This document shows, in pieces, positions 14,248-25,559 of a DNA stretch of 64,000 nt. The position numbers and the translations under genes are program-made. Under the pieces are notes generated by a model. The model worked only from the letters and a program-made list of their open reading frames with translations, made no database searches and was not told the DNA's origin. Origin of the DNA: Artemia franciscana (lineage: Eukaryota; Arthropoda; Branchiopoda; Anostraca; Artemiidae); assembly GCF_032884065.1 (NCBI RefSeq), contig NW_027066312.1:1-64000 (forward strand), read 5' to 3'. Within the stretch, counting starts at the first letter, position 1. Each line of letters opens with the position of its first letter.

Positions 14248-14607
14248 TCACTTTTCTTCATTTTCAATCCATGTGTTTCTTATCATATCAGCCTGGACCA
14301 GATTTTGTTCTTTAATTAGATCCCAGCCTGGTACAATTTTATGTCCTTTAGTTATGATTCTTCCATGCTTCGGATTTGATAAAACGTGCCTTATAAATTC
14401 CTCTTCTGAGGAATAGTCCATCCAATCACATGACAAACAATCTACACTAATTGATCTTGAATTTCCTTCATTATCCTCATTATTCTTTCCCATGTCCTTT
14501 TCAAAACTTTTTTTTCCAAGGTTTATGGGCCATATTTTAGGTTTCGCACTGGCTGAAGTTTTCTTAGCTTTTGTTTTTTTTTGCGTGTAATTTTTTTCTT
14601 TCTATGT
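14248..14607 (-). CDS. Unknown reading frame downstream of MACPF-like frame
   Basis: This frame runs from after a stop near 14,607 to 14,248. It encodes a lysine-rich start (KKTKAKKTSASAKP), then an acidic stretch and SVDCLSCDWMDYSSEEEF, SNPKHGRIITKGHKIVPGW and ENEEK before the stop. The internal Met at 14,493 is the only one near the start. It lies 3' of the 14,615-15,202 frame in a different phase, about 8 bp apart. It could be a second exon of that gene, a frameshifted continuation or a separate small gene; no good GT donor is visible between them. I do not recognise the product. Confidence 0.35.
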
Positions 14608-14614
14608 TTCTAAT

Positions 14615-15202
14615 CTATAAGATATTTCTTCCCCCTCCATAATGAAACGAATTTCCGAGGGCAGGGTAGTGGGAATCAAATTTATGTATAAACTTCAAAG
14701 CGTCCTCCTTCGTTTTTAAACGTTCTATATCCATTACAACGTTCTCAGTTAGTCGTCTTATCTTAGTGTTAATTGTAAAACAACCAACTGGTCGAAATTT
14801 GAACTGAAAAAAGTCTTTTCTGCTGTATTTTACACTTTTTGACGAAGATTCCCCTGAATTTTCACTTTCAATTCCGCAGCCTTCGATTTCGATTCCAACG
14901 TCAAAGCCATATTTGCTTCTCATTTCTTCCGTCAATATCTTTTTAAAGTGTTGAACATTTTCTACTTCATATGTTGTCTTAAATGGTTTGTATACACTAT
15001 TGCGTAGCTTTATTTCCCCAACAAAATAGAATAAAGGCTGATTTAATTGTCGGTTGTTGATTGGTCTGCCGTTACCTTTCACTTGTTGTAGCCCACAAAA
15101 GCTCAAGCCTCCGGACATTTTGGAAATTACTGTATAATCAACCAAATTATCGTGGATCCTTTCTTCTTCTGATTCTATATTTTTGACACTTTCATCACTC
15201 AT
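14615..15202 (-). CDS. MACPF-like protein fragment (tentative)
   Basis: A 195-residue frame starts MSDESVKNIESEEER and is soluble-looking, with no signal peptide. Residues 25-50 include TVISKMSGGLSFCGLQQV. The middle (residues 100-140) has GFDVGIEIEGCGIESENSG, a serine run, and then FFQFKFRPVGCFTI. Near the end comes ALKFIHKFDSHYPALGNS and a GGG. In MACPF/perforin-fold proteins a serine-rich stretch, a CF-type strand and the F/Y-G-T-H-Y signature followed by GG come in this order; here the signature Gly is Asp (F-D-S-H-Y). The frame stops soon after, so the fold would be incomplete. The family call rests on motif order only. Confidence 0.4.
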   Translation of the reverse strand: MSDESVKNIESEEERIHDNLVDYTVISKMSGGLSFCGLQQVKGNGRPINNRQLNQPLFYFVGEIKLRNSVYKPFKTTYEVENVQHFKKILTEEMRSKYGFDVGIEIEGCGIESENSGESSSKSVKYSRKDFFQFKFRPVGCFTINTKIRRLTENVVMDIERLKTKEDALKFIHKFDSHYPALGNSFHYGGGRNIL

Positions 15203-15269
15203 AATTCAAAATGATTGTTGAATCAAGTCAAAATTATAACAACAAAGTCCAATATTTACAACAATTTCT

Positions 15270-15600
15270 ACCAGGCTTCAACCTTTTGGTTTCCTTTTTG
15301 AAGGTTCTTGAATTGCTTAAATCCCTTGTCAAAATATATTAAATATTTTTGTAGTTATCAGTTTTTTACTCTTTAAATAATATAATATAACTTTTCCGTG
15401 AATAAAAATCTTCACTGTTTCCATATAAGTTTGACAAATTTATATAGTTACATAGTCCGTCCAGTAAAGGCATGTTCTTCTGCAGCCAAGGCAGGTCTGT
15501 CTTTTTCGAGATTTCAAATTTTTGAAAAGTCTTTAAGAAACTGCATTCATCTGGTACTTGAATGAACACTTATTTTAATTTCGTAGTTTGAATTGCAATC
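15270..15600. repeat. Direct repeat of about 330 bp, copy 2
   Basis: This is the partner of 13,500-13,840. On the minus strand it keeps an open frame of 67 residues (15,569-15,366) beginning MFIQVPDECSFLKTFQKF and including DLPWLQKNMPLL. It lies just upstream of the MACPF-like frame and could be an upstream exon of it. The product is not recognised. Confidence 0.6.
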
Positions 15601-15799
15601 TTCTCTTAAACAAAAACCAATGTAGATTTTTTAGAGAACAGAAGTAGAGAAGTAAAGTAGATTAACAGAGATACGAACAATATATTCGTATACTAGCTAA
15701 CCCCTGCCACCAGTTGCTGTGGCACTGCGCACAGCAGCAACACGTGGAATGTCAGATAGTTTCACCCTAACCTCCCCGACCCCCAGACAAGCGGAGCTT

Positions 15800-16140
15800 G
15801 GTCTGACTCAGACGGATGAATAGCAAATGTTCTGATTCAATCTTTGCATACATATCAACGATGTATTGGTGAAACAATTGACCGGATTTTAAAATATTAT
15901 TTTCTTCATTGTGACGAATCATTAGTCTCTAGGAATAATAATTCATCGCACTGCATTTCTTATCCATTTGTTTGTTAGTGGATGGATCTGTCAATTTGTT
16001 ATTAAAGTGATAGCCGTCGGCTCCATCCCAAAAAAATGATAGGATATTGTAGGGCATCGTAGCATCGATGAGTTTAAGCAATTAATACCAGCTGAGCGTT
16101 TCGCATTTGAAGCACCAAATTATTATTTTCGTGGAAAAGA
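15800..16140 (-). pseudogene. Helitron Rep region remnant
   Basis: On the minus strand, across frame shifts, I read RCYDALQYPI, then WDGADGYHFNNKLTD, then RLMIRHNEENNILKSGQL, FHQYIVDMYAKIESE and FIRLSQTKLR. This order is the N-terminal Helitron-like Rep region that precedes the HUH nickase core. Stops interrupt it, and the HUH/Tyr motifs and the helicase are absent. Confidence 0.75.
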
Positions 16141-16439
16141 TGTTGCAACTTGGAAGCGATAGTCCTTTCAACGTCGGGAGAAATTTTTCAACGTTCATTC
16201 AATTCAGCACTGCTATCACTGATGATGTACAGTTACGAAAATTTGTGATACTCACCTGATAATAGTAGAAGGGAGCTTGCTCTATGATAAATTTGCCATT
16301 TAACTTTGAAAGTAGGCATAAAATAACCTTGATCTTCAATTTGGGCACTGAACGATTTCATTTGGAAAATTGAGTTATATTTTCTAATGTTTGATAAAAA
16401 TTCTTCGATTCAGACGTATATCCAGTAAAAAATGTCTTC

Positions 16440-16920
16440 AATGGTTCTGGTGATGCAGCCAGTTGAGGAAGTTTAACTTTATCTGAAGTGCAACACATTC
16501 CCGTTATTTCGTAATTAAATTTTAAGGCCTAGCAATAGGGACAAATTTCAGACATAGTTCAAATTTGAACATCTCGACTCAAGCTATAAGCATCAGATGG
16601 GCAGTACTTGAATGTTAGGCGATTATACACTCGTTTTTCCTGTGATATATTGACACACCTTCTTTTTGTACGTTCTCTTTGAGGCACAAGCCTGGTTTCG
16701 CGCTGTTCACATGATTCCTCGACACGGCTTCTTTTGGTACTTTCTCTTTGAGGCGCAAATCTGGTTTTACGTTGCTCTGGTAATTCCTCGACACGCATTC
16801 TTTTTTTTTACTTTCTCTTTCAGCCGCTAGTCTGGTTTCGCGTTTCCTCGACAATCCTTCGTTGACATAAATTGGACATTCTTAATCTGACCCTTTCTCT
16901 TTGAGCCGCAGACCTGGTTT
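16440..16920 (-). pseudogene. Helitron RepHel N-terminal and CxxC region
   Basis: On the minus strand, basic repeats RLAAERESKKKE, then TRLVPQRERTKRR-like units, lead to FKYCPSDAYSLSRDVQI, a stop, TMSEICPYC, ALKFNYEITGMCC, DKVKLPQLAASPEPLK and FFTGYTSES. The CPYC ... CC cysteines form the zinc-finger-like element upstream of Rep in RepHel. There are multiple frame shifts. Confidence 0.75.
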
Positions 16921-16930
16921 TAACATAAAA

Positions 16931-19195
16931 AATGTAGTCCTATTTCAAAAGTTTTAGTTTTCGAGGGTAATAGCTACGTATGTTGAAAAAATGAAGATAT
17001 TAGACAATTTTATGATTGCAAATGGTAAAGAATGTGATTAAAGGCTCTTTTCCTATGTCAAAAGTTTTAGTTTTCGAGGGTAATAGCTACGTATGTTGAA
17101 AAAATGAAGATATTAGACTATTTTATGATTGCAAATGGTAAAGAATGTGATTAAAGGCTCTTTTCCTATGTCAAAAGTTTTAGTTTTCGAGGGTAATAGC
17201 TACGTATGTTGAAAAAATGAAGATATTAGACTATTTTATGATTCCACATGGTAAAGAATGTGATTAATGGCTCTTTTCCTATGTCAAAAGTTTTAGTTTT
17301 CGAGGGTAATAGCTACGTATGTTGAAAAAATGAAGATATTAGACTATTTTATGATTGCAAATGGTAAAGAATGTGATTAAAGGCTCTTTTCCTATGTCAA
17401 AAGTTTTAGTTTTCGAGGGTAATAGCTACGTATGTTGAAAAAATGAAGATATTAGACTATTTTATGATTGCACATGGTAAAGAATGTGATTAAAGGCTCT
17501 TTTACTATTTCAAAAGTTTTAGTTTTCAGGGGTAATAGCTACGTCCTTGGAAAAAATTGAAGATATTAGACTATTTTATGATTGCAAATGGTAAAGAATG
17601 TGATTAAAGGCTCTTTTCCTATTTCAAAAGTTTTAGTTTTCGAGGGTAATAGCTACTTATGTTGAAAAAATGAAGATATTAGACTATTTTATGATTGCAA
17701 ATGGTAAAGAATGTGATTAAAGGCTCTTTTCCTATGTCAAAAGTTTTAGTTTTCGAGGGTAATAGATACGTATGTTGAAAAAATGAAAATATTAGACTAT
17801 TTTATGATTGCAAATGGTAAAGAATGTGATTAAAGGCTCTTTTCCTATGTCAAAAGTTTTAGTTTTCGAGGGTAATAGATACGTATGTTGAAAAAATGAA
17901 AATATTAGACTATTTTATGATTGCACATGGTAAAGAATGTGATTAAAGGCTCTTTTACTATTTCAAAAGTTTTAGTTTTCGTGGGTAATAGCTACGTCCT
18001 TGGAAAAAATTGAAGATATTAGACAATTTTATGATTGCACATGGTGAAGAATGTGATTAAAGGCTCTTTTCCTATTTCAAAAGTTTTAGTTTTCGAGGGT
18101 AATAGCTACGTATGTTGAAAAAATGAAGATATTAGACTATTTTATGATTGCAAATGGTAAAGAATGTGATTAAAGGCTCTTTTCCTATGTCAAAAGTTTT
18201 AGTTTTCGAGGGTAATAGATACGTATGTTGAAAAAATGAAAATATTAGACTATTTTATGATTGCAAATGGTAAAGAATGTGATTAAAGGCTCTTTTCCTA
18301 TGTCAAAAGTTTTAGTTTTCGAGGGTAATAGTTACGTATGTTGAAAACATGAAGATATTAGACTATTTTATGATTGGAAATGGTAAAGAATGTGATTAAA
18401 GGCTATTTTCCTATTTCAAAAGTTTTAGTTTTCGAGGGTAATAGCTACGTATGTTGAAAAAACGAAGATATTAGACTATTTTATGATTGCAAATGGTAAA
18501 GAATGTGATTAAAGGCTCTTTTCCTATGTCAAAAGTTTTAGTTTTCGAGGGTAATAGCTACGTTTGTTGAAAAAATGAAGATATTAGACTATTTTATGAT
18601 TGCAAATGGTAAAGAATGTGATTAAAGGCTCTTTTCCTATTTCAAAAGTTTTAGTTTTCGGGGGTAAGAGCTACATATGTTGAAAAAATGAAGATATTAG
18701 ACTATTTTATGATTGCAAATGGTAAAGAATGTGATTAAAGGCTCTTTTCCTATTTCAAAAGTTTTATTTTTCGAGGGTAATAGCTACGTATGTTGAAAAA
18801 ATGAAGATATTAGACTAATTTATGATTGCAAATGGTAAAGAATGGGATTAAAGGCTTTTTTCCTATTTCAAAAGTTTTACTTTTTTGGGGTAAGAGCTAC
18901 GTCCTTGAAAAAAAATGAAGATAGTAGACTACTTTATGATTACACATGGTAAAAAAGTGATAAAAGGCTCTTTTCCTATTTCAAAAGTTTTAGTTTTCGG
19001 GGGTAATAGCTACGTCCTTGGAAAAAAATGAAGATATTAGACTATTTTATGATTGCACATGGTAAAGAATGTGATTAAAGGCTCTTTTTCTATTTCAAAA
19101 CTTTTAGTTTTCGGGGGTAATAGCTACGTCTGTGGAAAAAATGAAGGTATTAGACTATTTTTTGATTGCGCATGGTAAAGAATATGATTAAAGGC
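16931..19195 (+). repeat. 113-bp AluI-type satellite, forward block
   Basis: About 20 tandem monomers of 113 bp; four successive CCTATGTC landmarks are spaced exactly 113 bp (17,051, 17,164, 17,277, 17,390). The monomer contains CAAAAGTTTTAGTTTTCG, AGGGTAATAGCTACGT (AluI site AGCT) and AAGATATTAGACTATTTTATG. Regularly spaced A/T runs would favour intrinsic curvature. Most monomers carry TATGTTGAAAAAA; a minority (17,541, 17,994, 18,900, 19,010) carry TCCTTGGAAAAAA, the form common in the inverted block. There is no coding potential. Confidence 0.97.
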
Positions 19196-22100
19196 TCACA
19201 TTCTTTACCGTGTGCAATCATAAAATAGTCTATTATCTTCACTTTTCCACAGACATAGCTATTACCCTCGAAAACTAAAACTTTTGAAATAGGAAAAGAG
19301 CCTTTAATCACATTTTTTGCCATGTGCAATCAAATAGTCTAATATCTTCATTTTTTCCACGGACGTAGCTATTACCCCCGAAAACTAAAACTTTTGAAAT
19401 AGGAAAAGAGCCTTTAATCACTTTCTTTACCATTTGAAATCATAAAATAGTCTAATATCTTCATTTTTTTTCCAAGGACGTAGCTATTGCCCACGAAAAC
19501 TAAAACTTTTGAAATAGTAAAAGAGCCTTTAATCACATTCTTTACCATGTGCATTCATAATAGTCTAATATCTTCATTTTTTCCACGGACGTATCTATCA
19601 CCCCCAAAAACTAAAACTTTTGAAATAGGAAATGAGCCTTTAATCACATTCTTTACCTTGTGCAATCATAAAATAGTCTAATATCTTCATTTTTTCCACA
19701 GACATAGCTATTACCCTCGAAAACTAAAACTTTTGAAATAGGAAAAGAGCCTTTAATCACATTCTTTACTATTTGCAATCATAAAATAGTCTAATATCTT
19801 CATTTTTTCCACAAACGTAGCTATTACCCCCGAAAACTAAAACATTTGAAAAAGGAAAAGAGCCTTTAATCAAATTCTTTACCATGTGCAATCATAAAAT
19901 TGTCTAATATCTTCATTTTTTCCACGGACGTAGCTATTACCCTCGAAAACTAAAACTTTTGAAATAGGAAAAGAGCCTTGAATCACATTCTTTACCATGT
20001 GCAATTATAAAACAGTCTAATATCTTCATTTTTTCCACAGACGTAGCTATTACAACCGAAAACTAAAACTTTTGAAATAGGAAAAGAGCCTTTAATCACA
20101 TTCTCTACCATGTGCAATCAAATAGTCTAATATCTTCATTTTTTCCACGGACGTAACTATTACCCCCGAAAACTAAAACTTTTGAAATAGGAAAAGAGCC
20201 TTTAATCACATTTTTTCCCATGTGCAATCATAAAATAGTCTAATATCTTCATTTTTTCCACAGACATAGCTATTACCGTCGAAAACTAAAACTTTTGAAA
20301 TAGTAAAAGAGCCTTTAATCACATTCTTTACCATGTGCAATCATAAAATACTCTAATATCTTCATTTTTTCCACGGACGTAGCTATTACCCCCGAAAACT
20401 ATAACTTTTGAAATAGGAAAAGAGCCTTTAATCACATTCTTTACCATGTGCAATCATAAAATAGTCTAATATCTTCATATTTTTCCACGGACGTAGCTAT
20501 TACCCCCGAAAACTAAAACTTTTGAAATAGGAAAAGAGCCTTTAATCACATTCTTTACCATGTGCAATCATAAAATAGTCTAATATCTTCATTTTTTCCA
20601 CGGACGTAGCTATTACCCCCGAAAACTAAAACTTTTGAAATAGGAAAAGAGCCTTTAATCACTTTTTTTTACCATGTGCAATCATAAAATAGTCTAATAT
20701 CTTCATTTTTTCCACGAACGTAGCTATTACCCCCGAAAACTAAAACTTTTGAAATAGGAAAAGAGCCTTTAATCACATTCTTTACCATATGCAATCATAA
20801 AATAGTCTAATATTTACCCTCGAAAACTAAAACTTTTGAAATAGGAAAAGAGCCTTTAATCACATTCTTTACCATGTTCAATCATAAAATAGTCTAATAT
20901 CTTCATTTTTTCCACAGACATAGCTATTACCCTCGAAAACTAAAACTTTTGAAATAGGAAATAGAATGTGATTAAAGGCTCTTTTTCTATTTCAAAAGTT
21001 TTAGTTTTTGAGGGTAATGGCTATGTCTTATTTTGAAATAGGAAAAGAGCCTTTAATCAAATTCCTTACCATGTGCAATCAAATAGTCTAATATCTTCAT
21101 TTTTTCCACGGACGTAGCTATTACCCCCGCAAACTAAAACTTTTGAAATAGTAAAAGAGCCTTTAATCACATTCTTTACCATGTGCAATCATAAAATAGT
21201 CTAATATCTTCATTTTTTCCACGGACGTATCTATTACCCCCAAAAACTAAAACTTTTGAAATACGAAAAGAGCCTTTAATCACATTCTTTACCTTTTGCA
21301 ATCATAAAATAGTCTAATATCTTCATTTTTTTTTCATGAACGTAGCTATTACCCCCGAAAACTAAAACTTTTGAAATAGGAAAAGAGCCTTTAATCACAT
21401 TCTTTACCATGTGCAATCATAAAATAGTCTAATATCTTCATTTTTTCCACGGACTTAGCTATTACCCCCGAAAACTAAAACTTTTGAAATAGGAAAAGAG
21501 CCTTTAATCACATTCTTTACCATTTGCGATCATAAAATAGTCTAATATCTTCATTTTTTCCACGGACTTATCTATTACCCCCAAAAACTAAAACTTTTGA
21601 AATAGGTAAAGAGCCTTTAATCACATTCTTTACCTTTTGCAATCATAAAATAGTCTAATATCTTCATTTTTTTTCCATGGACGTAGCTATTACCCCCGAA
21701 AACTAAAACTTTTGAAATAGGAAAAGAGCCTTTAATCACATTCTTTACCATGTGCAATCATAAAATAGTCTAATATCTTCATTTTTTCCACGGACGTAGC
21801 TATTACCCCCGAAAACTAAAACTTTTGAAATAGGAAAAGAGCCTTTAATTACATTCTTTACCATGTGCAATCATAAATAGTCTAATATCTTCATTTTTTC
21901 CACAGACATAGCTATTTCCCTCGAAACTAAAACTTTTGAAATAGGAAAAGAGCCTTTAATCACATTCTTTACCATTTGCGATCATAAAATAGTCTAATAT
22001 CTTCATTTTTTCCACGGACGTAGCTATTACCCCCGGAAACTAAAACTTTTGAAATAGGAAAAGAGCCTTTAATCACATTCTTTACCATGTGCAATCATAA

Positions 22101-22697
22101 AATAGTCTAATATCTTCATTTTTTCCACAGACATAGCTATTACCCTCGAAAACTAAAACTTTTGAAATAGGAAAAGAGCCTTTAATCACATTCTTTACCA
22201 TTTGCGATCATAAAATAGTCTAATATCTTCATTTTTTCCACAGACGTAGCTATTACACCCGGAAACTAAAACTTTTGAAATAGGAAAAGAGCCTTTAATC
22301 ACATTCTTTACCATGTGCAATCATAAAATAGTCTAATATCTTCATTTTTTCCACGGACGTAGCTATTACCCCCAAAAACTAAAACTTTTGAAATAGGAAA
22401 AGAGCCTTTAATCACATTCTTTACCATGTGCAATCATAAAATAGTCTAATATCATCATTTTTTCCACAGACATAGCTATTACCCTCGAAAACTAAAACTT
22501 TTGAAATAGGAAAAGAGCCTTTAATCACATTCTTTACCATTTGCGATCATAAAATAGTCTAATATCTTCATTTTTTCCACAGACGTAGCTATTACCCCGG
22601 AAACTAAAACTTTTGAAATAGGAAAAGAGCCTTTAATCACATTCTTTACCTTGTTCAATCATAAAATAGTCTAATATCTTCATTTTTTCCACGGATC
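19196..22697 (-). repeat. 113-bp AluI-type satellite, inverted block
   Basis: About 31 monomers of the same satellite in reverse orientation, starting at a sharp junction near 19,195. Two variant sites recur in the variable segment (CCACGGACGTAG and CCACAGACATAG), and a TTTGCGATC variant recurs near 21,530, 21,973, 22,200 and 22,540, which points to local higher-order amplification. A short re-inverted piece lies at about 20,960-21,030. The array ends in unique DNA at 22,697. Confidence 0.97.
20958..21032 (+). repeat. Micro-inversion inside inverted satellite
   Basis: Within the inverted block, about 75 bp (AGAATGTGATTAAAGGCTC ... GGTAATGGCTATGTC) return to forward orientation and are then cut by TTTTGAAATAGG of a reverse monomer. 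Both junctions fall inside monomers. Confidence 0.85.
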
Positions 22698-23930
22698 ATT
22701 TTACGTGGCTCAATTACCAGTTTTTGAACAGTGGACTTCGAATTCTCCTACAGCTTTCCCCAACAACGATTCGATCGATTAAAGAGAAAATTAGTATAAA
22801 AAAATATATATAACGATAAAACTCAGTAGCTTTTAGTTTTAGAATAAGACTATATCCAATCCAAGCATTGAGGGGAAAGCTGGGATTTATTTATACTTAA
22901 AAGACTGAATCCTATAAACCGAAGTTTTATGAACATAATGAAGAAAGAATTTGTTTATGTAGTGACTATCAAAGAAAAAATTCTTCCACTGAGATTATCA
23001 AAAGCATAAGACCTGTTGCAATAATAACTGTATCAATAAAGTCATGTAATCAACATTCATGATAAGCAAAAGTATATTAAAGTGACCTGCCTGTTCATTA
23101 AATCCAGGAACCTCTCCCCCTCCACCTGCCAACAAAAGTTGGCGATATATCTAACTACCAAGGTAATCTGAAGTAGAATTGAATGAGATCTTTTAAACCA
23201 GGTTTTTATATAGAATTTGGTTAATAAGCTTGGATGTCACAATTTCTTATAGAGAACTTGTTCGGAAAACACTGCTGAGAAAAGAACGCCTATCTGTTTT
23301 ACTTGAAAGTCAGGGCTGGTGGACCCTTTTTTCTGTTTGTCAAGAGAAATAAATGTTTTTATGAACAAAAATTAACGATTCTCAGAATCGTTTTAGCCTG
23401 GCATAAAGTGCACAAAAAGCAAACATGGAAAAAATTTTTAATAGCTTGTTGGAATAGCCTTTCACTGATGATATTTGTAAGACAAAATAGATCATTTGAC
23501 CTCTAGCTCATCTTCATGATTTTCCAGTGGCCTCGTGGCATTCGGAGAAAAAGTGGGACACATCAGTGCAGTCAATACAAAATGATTTTTTTTTAACCTA
23601 GGGGACAGTAAATAACTATCCAACAGAATTATGATGACGGCAATTTCAGTTGTGCGCTTTTCATTTCAATTTGGTGCCACGACATGAATAAGGGACTCTA
23701 GACTCTTTTTAAAATTTAAAACAAAAATTTTCATAATTCAAATTATTGTTCTCTTGAATCTTTGTATTAGACACCTTTTTCGTATTTGTGTGGATTTATA
23801 ATTTATCGACTCTAGTCATTTCCTTTTAAAACGCCCTTTAAAATTTTTCAGCTGTATATTTAAATGTTCGGGCCATGTTTTTCTCCTCACAATGATATTA
23901 TGATATTCCAGCCAACTGTTAGTACTGGCG
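22698..23930. other. Unassigned intergenic DNA
   Basis: Unique-looking AT-rich sequence with no recognised gene. A 67-residue open frame at 23,303-23,506 (+) has no family features. This is the right flank of the satellite. Confidence 0.5.
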
Positions 23931-24240
23931 GAAAGATAAAAGGGAGGAGATGCATCAGTACTACCCATGGAAAAACGGCTTTCTTGCTTTTTCAAGAAAG
24001 AGGGTGTAAACCTCCAATTTTTGGTTTTCCGACGATTGGGATTTCTATGATGTAAATTAGTTTCATTTTTATTCCACGACATGTATGATGTTGAGTCAAA
24101 TTCAAGCCTCAGATTCTGTGATATTTCAGGCAAATTTGAGTGGGATATTGAACTAAACCAGAAGACACTATTTGTATCCAAAATATCAGAAGGGTGCATC
24201 TGCAATATTTCAGGAACGACTAAGTGTATGAGGTTGATAC
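23930..24240. repeat. Dispersed repeat shared with 30.07 kb
   Basis: The last 90 bp (AACCAGAAGACACTATTTG ... ATCTGCAATATTTCAGG) resemble 30,073-30,160 (AACCAGAAGACACAGCTTG ... ATCTGCAATATGTTAAG) in the same orientation. A 129-codon open frame lies on the minus strand (23,816-24,205) but shows no domain, so I treat the region as an uncharacterised repeat. Confidence 0.4.
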
Positions 24241-24975
24241 TTTCACAGCTACTGCTACTACTTCTACTACTACTGCTAGTAATAATACTGCTTCTATGAC
24301 TGCTTAAACTGTCCCTCTGACTACTTTTGACTATGACTACTTACGATGGCATTTATTCTTGACTGTGACTGCGACTAGCTGCTGGTCCGGCTGATTGTGA
24401 CTGCGACTACTTGTGATTACAATTGAGACTACTTGTGATGGTGACTGCTTGATACCACGACTTCAGCTGTGACTTCAGCGACTGTGATTACTTCTGCCTA
24501 CAGCTACTTGTAACTGTGTATACTTCTGACCATGACCACTTGCAACTGTGACTGCTTAAAATAGCAATTACTCGTGACTACGACTGTGACCATTTGCGAC
24601 TACTGTTGACTGTAACTGCTTGCAACCAGTTGTGACCACGACTTCAAATATGACCACTTATGATTGCAACTACTTGTGACTGAGAGTGGGACTACTCGCA
24701 CCTGTAAGTACAATCACTTACGACTGTGACTACTTGTGACTGTGACTACTTGTAGCTCTGATAGTGACTAATTGCGACTCTAATCGCTTGTGAATGCAAC
24801 TACTTGCGACAGTGACTTGACTATTTGTAACTGTAACTATTTTGAATGGAATTACTGGTGCCTGCAACCATTTACTACTTATGTTGTGCGACCACGGGTG
24901 ACTGTGACTATTTGCGACTGAGGCTACTTTTGACTATGACTCTAGTTACTTGCAGCTGCAATTACTTGCGACTGG
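24240..24975. repeat. Degenerate GACTGTGACTACTT-type tandem repeat
   Basis: About 700 bp of imperfect reiterations of TGTGACTACTTGTGACTG-like units (roughly 18-24 bp), preceded by a CTACTGCTACTACT trinucleotide stretch at 24,246-24,275. Units are heavily mutated, so the array is old. Confidence 0.8.
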
Positions 24976-25434
24976 AAATTTTATATTATGATTTTTAATC
25001 AGTAATAGTTCTCGGAACTTTAAAAATATGTGTCTTAGTTACTTTGTTGTCAATGATTAATGTGAATCTTAATTTTTGAATAAATGAAAACGAAAAAAAG
25101 ATGGTAATGGTAAATTATTCTGAGGTGCAACCTTTACATTAAAAACAAAATTAGTTAATAATAGGTCTCTTCCTGATGATTTTGACCAATTTGATTGTAG
25201 TGCTGAGCCAATTTGGGATGAAAGTCTAGCGTGACAAAACTCACCAACGTCGTAGAAGGAGGAAATTAAAATTGGACTCTGCATTGATAAGAGGAGAATT
25301 TTTTGGTGAATGGTAAATTTTTTGGTAAAATCCTTCTTTTAAATGCGTTTAGTGTTCTTCAGAACTTGCAATTGTTTTTGTTGTTTCAGGCTATGTTTTG
25401 ACTATGATGTAATTGTGTTTGTACTGGTTTATCC

Positions 25435-25552
25435 ACACTTTTTAACTACTAAGGTCCTTGCGTTAGCCAGGCAGTTTTGTACAGCTTAGTTTGAACTCTG
25501 GGCCCCGCGTTACTCAGCCAAAATCAAACCTACTGCGCCATCACATGTCTTG
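25435..25552 (-). mobile_element. tRNA-derived SINE copy
   Basis: Read on the minus strand: GATGGCGCAGTAGGTTTGA (A-box-like), GAGTTCAAACT (B-box-like, last base off consensus), then GCAAGGACCTTAGTAGTTAA. It matches the copy at 9,318-9,440 in layout and tail. Confidence 0.5.
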
Positions 25553-25559
25553 TCATTGA

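Larger units (their letters stand above)
15693..16930 (-). mobile_element. Decayed Helitron of a second family
   Basis: The 3' end on the minus strand is CTAG (15,696-15,693) followed by T, with a GTTGCTG/CAGCAAC palindrome (15,712-15,740) about 15 bp inside it. Its sequence differs from that of the Helitrons at 1-12 kb. Upstream come a Rep-domain remnant and the RepHel N-terminal region. The 5' end is missing: the element stops where the 113-bp satellite begins. Confidence 0.7.

Noticed and set aside
13500-15600. LTR retrotransposon bounded by the two 330-bp direct repeats
   Set aside because: The repeats lack TG...CA ends, show protein-coding similarity and flank no gag/pol; they fit a duplicated gene segment better.
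16931-22697. CRISPR-like array of regularly spaced repeats
   Set aside because: The repeat unit is the whole 113-bp monomer with no unique spacers; the genome is eukaryotic and the pattern is satellite DNA.
23816-24205. A 129-codon minus-strand frame
   Set aside because: No recognisable domain; part of it lies in a dispersed repeat also present at 30.07 kb where the frame is not conserved.
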